Shown here: piece after piece, positions 33,362 through 35,347 of the stretch | How the letters are laid out: every line of letters begins with the position of its first letter | Position numbering within the stretch: the stretch's first letter is position 1 | Assembly: GCA_047972135.1 (NCBI GenBank) | Contig: JBKEAJ010000112.1 | Location: forward strand, 1 to 35,347 | Source: JBKEAJ01 sp047972135 | GTDB taxonomy: Bacteria > Bacteroidota > Bacteroidia > Bacteroidales > Prolixibacteraceae | Direction: 5' to 3' | DNA length: 35,347 nucleotides | Made by a program: the position numbers and the translations under genes | The notes under the pieces: generated by a model | The model's input: the letters and a program-made list of their open reading frames with translations, nothing else | Told to the model about the DNA's origin: nothing | Database searches by the model: none

Positions 33362-34510
33362 ATGAACAATAAAATAATAAATACAGGCTTTGCTTTATTG
33401 CTGTTAGCTTTTATCATTTCTTGCAGTCCTGAATATGAAGCTACAGACAACGGCATCTATTTTGGCGAAGCACAAGAGGGTAACTCCAAGAAAATCACAA
33501 TAAAGAATGATGGCGCAGAAACTAACCTATACTTGAGTTTGGCGGCACCTAAAAGCGAAAATGTAAGTGCCACAGTAGTAAGCGACACACAGGTACTGGA
33601 TGAGTTCAATAAAAAGAATGGCACCAACTACTTGCCACTACCGGAAGGTTTCTACACTTTGAGCGGCAACGAATGTATAATAGAAGCAGGAAAACTATCG
33701 TCACCACTTATAGACATCAAAGTAAATGCATTCGACAGCACATTATTAGAATCTGAGAAATATGCCATCCCTGTAAAAATAGCTTCTTCTGATGGAATTA
33801 ATATCCTAGAACCATCTTCAGGAATGGTAATAATATGCGACAAAATTATCTACACTAAAGCCTTCTTTTCTTCAGGAGGAGCAACAGGTGCTAGTCCTAC
33901 ATATGCCTATACAGTTGCAGAGGGAGATGCTCTCTCAGACAATTTACAAAGTTGGACCATTGAGTTTCTTGTATATGCTAAGTCATTTAGTCTTAATAAA
34001 CATATTATGAGATTTAGAGATGATAACAACAAAGCCACTTTATTTTCTCGTTTTGGAGAATACAGTCGTCCGGTCGACGAAATTCAGTTTAAAATCCTCA
34101 ACGTCCCCATATACGGAACTAAACTGTTTACTCCCCAAAGGTGGTATCATGTAGCACTTACCAATGATGGGACGAATCTTAAACTATATCAAGACGGAGT
34201 GCTAGACGCAGTATTGCCTAAACCCGAACCTGGTACAAAAGACACATGGCGTGAGTTCCATCTTGCAAATGGTAGTGGAGGAGCAATGAGTGAGTTCAGG
34301 ATTTGGAACACGGTGAGAACACAGGCTGAAATAGCAAATAACATGTATGCGATAAACCCTGAAACAGAAGGACTTATAAGCTACTGGAAAATAAATGAGG
34401 GTACAGGGGGTGTTGGCTCCAAAATCATTGACCACACTAACAACGGACGCGACCTCACTTTGAAAAAAAGTGGCACATGGAGGGACGTAACTTTCCCACC
34501 AGAATACTAA
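33362..34510 (+). CDS. DUF1735/LamG surface lipoprotein
   Basis: This 382-residue lipoprotein has a lipobox IISC (Cys21), a BT_3987-like DUF1735 domain (about 28-160, with VLDEFNKKNGTNYLPLPEGF) and a concanavalin-type LamG domain (about 165-375, with WTIEFLVYAKSF, RWYHVALTNDGTNLKLYQDG and EFRIWNTVRTQAEI). LamG domains bind carbohydrate, so a glycan-binding surface role within the locus is likely. It starts 12 bases after the GH18 stop. No catalytic motif is apparent. Confidence 0.85.
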   Translation: MNNKIINTGFALLLLAFIISCSPEYEATDNGIYFGEAQEGNSKKITIKNDGAETNLYLSLAAPKSENVSATVVSDTQVLDEFNKKNGTNYLPLPEGFYTLSGNECIIEAGKLSSPLIDIKVNAFDSTLLESEKYAIPVKIASSDGINILEPSSGMVIICDKIIYTKAFFSSGGATGASPTYAYTVAEGDALSDNLQSWTIEFLVYAKSFSLNKHIMRFRDDNNKATLFSRFGEYSRPVDEIQFKILNVPIYGTKLFTPQRWYHVALTNDGTNLKLYQDGVLDAVLPKPEPGTKDTWREFHLANGSGGAMSEFRIWNTVRTQAEIANNMYAINPETEGLISYWKINEGTGGVGSKIIDHTNNGRDLTLKKSGTWRDVTFPPEY

Positions 34511-34531
34511 GTCCATAGAATTATATTAAAC

Positions 34532-34556
34532 GAGGGTGTCCCACAAGGACATCCTC
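34532..34556 (+). terminator. Intercistronic hairpin in the PUL operon
   Basis: GAGGGTGTCC (34532-34541), loop CACAA, and GGACATCCTC (34547-34556) form a 10-bp stem with one G-U pair. It lies between the two DUF1735 lipoprotein genes. The downstream run is A-rich rather than T-rich, so it looks more like an RNA processing or stability hairpin, or a weak attenuator, than a strong intrinsic terminator. Confidence 0.5.
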
Positions 34557-34584
34557 AAAATAAAAACACTATTAATCATAAAAG

Positions 34585-35347
34585 ATGAAGAATATAAGAA
34601 ATATTATAAAGAATACTCTACTTATTGCTTTGCTGGCAGGCTGCTTTACTGCCTGCAACAGCGATGACGAGTTAAACTCTAAAGAGCTATTTGTATATCT
34701 GCGTAATTGGACAAATGAGACTATCGATGTTCAGCGTTCGTACACTACTAATGGCGATTATAGTATCAAAGGCACTGATAGCATAAGATTCATGGTTTAT
34801 CTCTCAAGAGAAGCTAGCGTAGATGTGCAAGCAACCTTGGATGTGGATAGTGCTGCTGTTAGTACCTACAACCTAGAGAATGAAACTAACTATAAGGTTT
34901 TTCCCGAGAGTGCGGTCATAAATTTGGGGCAAGAAGTAATTATTCCTGCCGGCTCTATGCAAAGCGACTCTGTGAAGATTAGCTTTGATTATAGCAAACT
35001 TGAACCGGGTGAATACCTACTACCTCTAGGCATAACATCTGTTCAGTCAGAAGACAAAGGGATACAAGCCAGTTCGACCACAGGAACAGTCTTTTATAAA
35101 TTTAACATATCAATAGATAACATCAACAACTCTGATGTCTCTGTATCAGGCACAAAGCTAGACCGCTCGGGCTGGAAAATTACAAGCGACGACATGGAGA
35201 ATGCGAGCACATTCCCCGTTACAAATATAATAGACGGAGATGCTGACACGTATTGGGAAGGCACAAAAAACACAAAAAGCTCAATCATAGTGGACATGGG
35301 GCAAAAACAGGATTTAAAAGGCTTGTCATACCGTTTTAAAAATGCCA
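34585..35347 (+). CDS. DUF1735 lipoprotein with F5/8 type C domain (cut by window end)
   Basis: The frame opens at the ATG at 34585 and runs off the right edge with 254 codons visible. A signal peptide leads to two adjacent possible lipoboxes (LAGC Cys20 and FTAC Cys24). A DUF1735 domain spans about 30-175 (VSTYNLENETNYKVFPESAV, then KLEPGEYLLPLGITS). From about 190 an F5/8 type C (discoidin) domain begins (SGWKITSDDMENASTFPVTN, then IIDGDADTYWEG and IIVDMGQKQDLKGLSYRF). Such domains bind sugars. It is probably a second glycan-binding protein of the PUL; more genes of the locus should lie to the right. Confidence 0.85.
   Translation, partial: MKNIRNIIKNTLLIALLAGCFTACNSDDELNSKELFVYLRNWTNETIDVQRSYTTNGDYSIKGTDSIRFMVYLSREASVDVQATLDVDSAAVSTYNLENETNYKVFPESAVINLGQEVIIPAGSMQSDSVKISFDYSKLEPGEYLLPLGITSVQSEDKGIQASSTTGTVFYKFNISIDNINNSDVSVSGTKLDRSGWKITSDDMENASTFPVTNIIDGDADTYWEGTKNTKSSIIVDMGQKQDLKGLSYRFKNA

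Overview
The window looks like a chromosomal segment of a Bacteroidota bacterium, most likely order Bacteroidales; I cannot resolve the genus. The reasons are: a SusC/SusD pair with an ECF sigma/FecR anti-sigma switch, lineage-typical families (DUF2027-Smr, Porin_10, DUF4293, DUF6249, BT_3987-like DUF1735 lipoproteins), a fused aspartokinase-homoserine dehydrogenase, near-absence of Shine-Dalgarno sequences before genes, and promoter-like TAnnTTTG boxes preceded in the best cases by TTTG or CTTG about 19-21 bases upstream.

Layout. 1-403 is gene-free with repeat debris. 404-5305 holds dinB (-), a frameshifted DUF6364 antitoxin remnant (+), truA (+), a DUF2027/Smr protein (+) and a secreted GHL10-type glycosidase (-). 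5306-5870 is a gene-free island of palindromic repeats. 5871-9800 is a compact minus-strand cluster, bcp-recA-thrA. 9960-13238 (+) carries small membrane proteins (DUF2752; GYF plus CD225-like), a SPOR-domain secreted protein and a CoA-type Nudix hydrolase. 13253-15304 (-) is a large outer-membrane porin, divergent from pyrB-pyrI-DUF4293 (+). 17287-18610 is a self-contained ECF sigma operon (DUF6249, sigma factor, small membrane protein) preceded by an ECF-like promoter motif. 18619-24564 (-) reads gyrB, LOG-family nucleotide hydrolase, prfB (with a programmed +1 frameshift), ppa and an alanine racemase with an extra N-terminal domain. 24798 to the right edge (+) is a polysaccharide utilisation locus: ECF sigma, FecR anti-sigma, SusC with an STN signalling domain, SusD-like lipoprotein, GH18 lipoprotein, and two DUF1735 lipoproteins (LamG-type and F5/8-type), the last cut by the window end. 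The gene set resembles the N-glycan loci that use GH18 endo-beta-N-acetylglucosaminidases.

The most unusual signals are non-coding. A composite repeat of about 150-200 bp occurs three times (5396-5547, 10395-10576, 25863-26061). One end always stops 9-10 bases before an ATG-AAA start, so its flanks point with the downstream start codon, but its 75-base hairpin core keeps the same absolute orientation in all three. In the third copy the element precedes a two-gene VapD toxin-antitoxin-like module. That module sits between the PUL sigma gene and its anti-sigma gene, bracketed by a 37-bp imperfect duplication of the 3' end of the sigma gene.

How the genes work together. The right-hand locus is a sense-import-digest unit. 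The STN domain of SusC would signal ligand occupancy to FecR, which releases the ECF sigma factor to transcribe the transporter and surface lipoproteins. The rest is mainly housekeeping: replication and repair (gyrB, recA, dinB), nucleotide and amino-acid synthesis (pyrBI, thrA), translation (prfB, truA), cell wall (alr) and peroxide defence (bcp).
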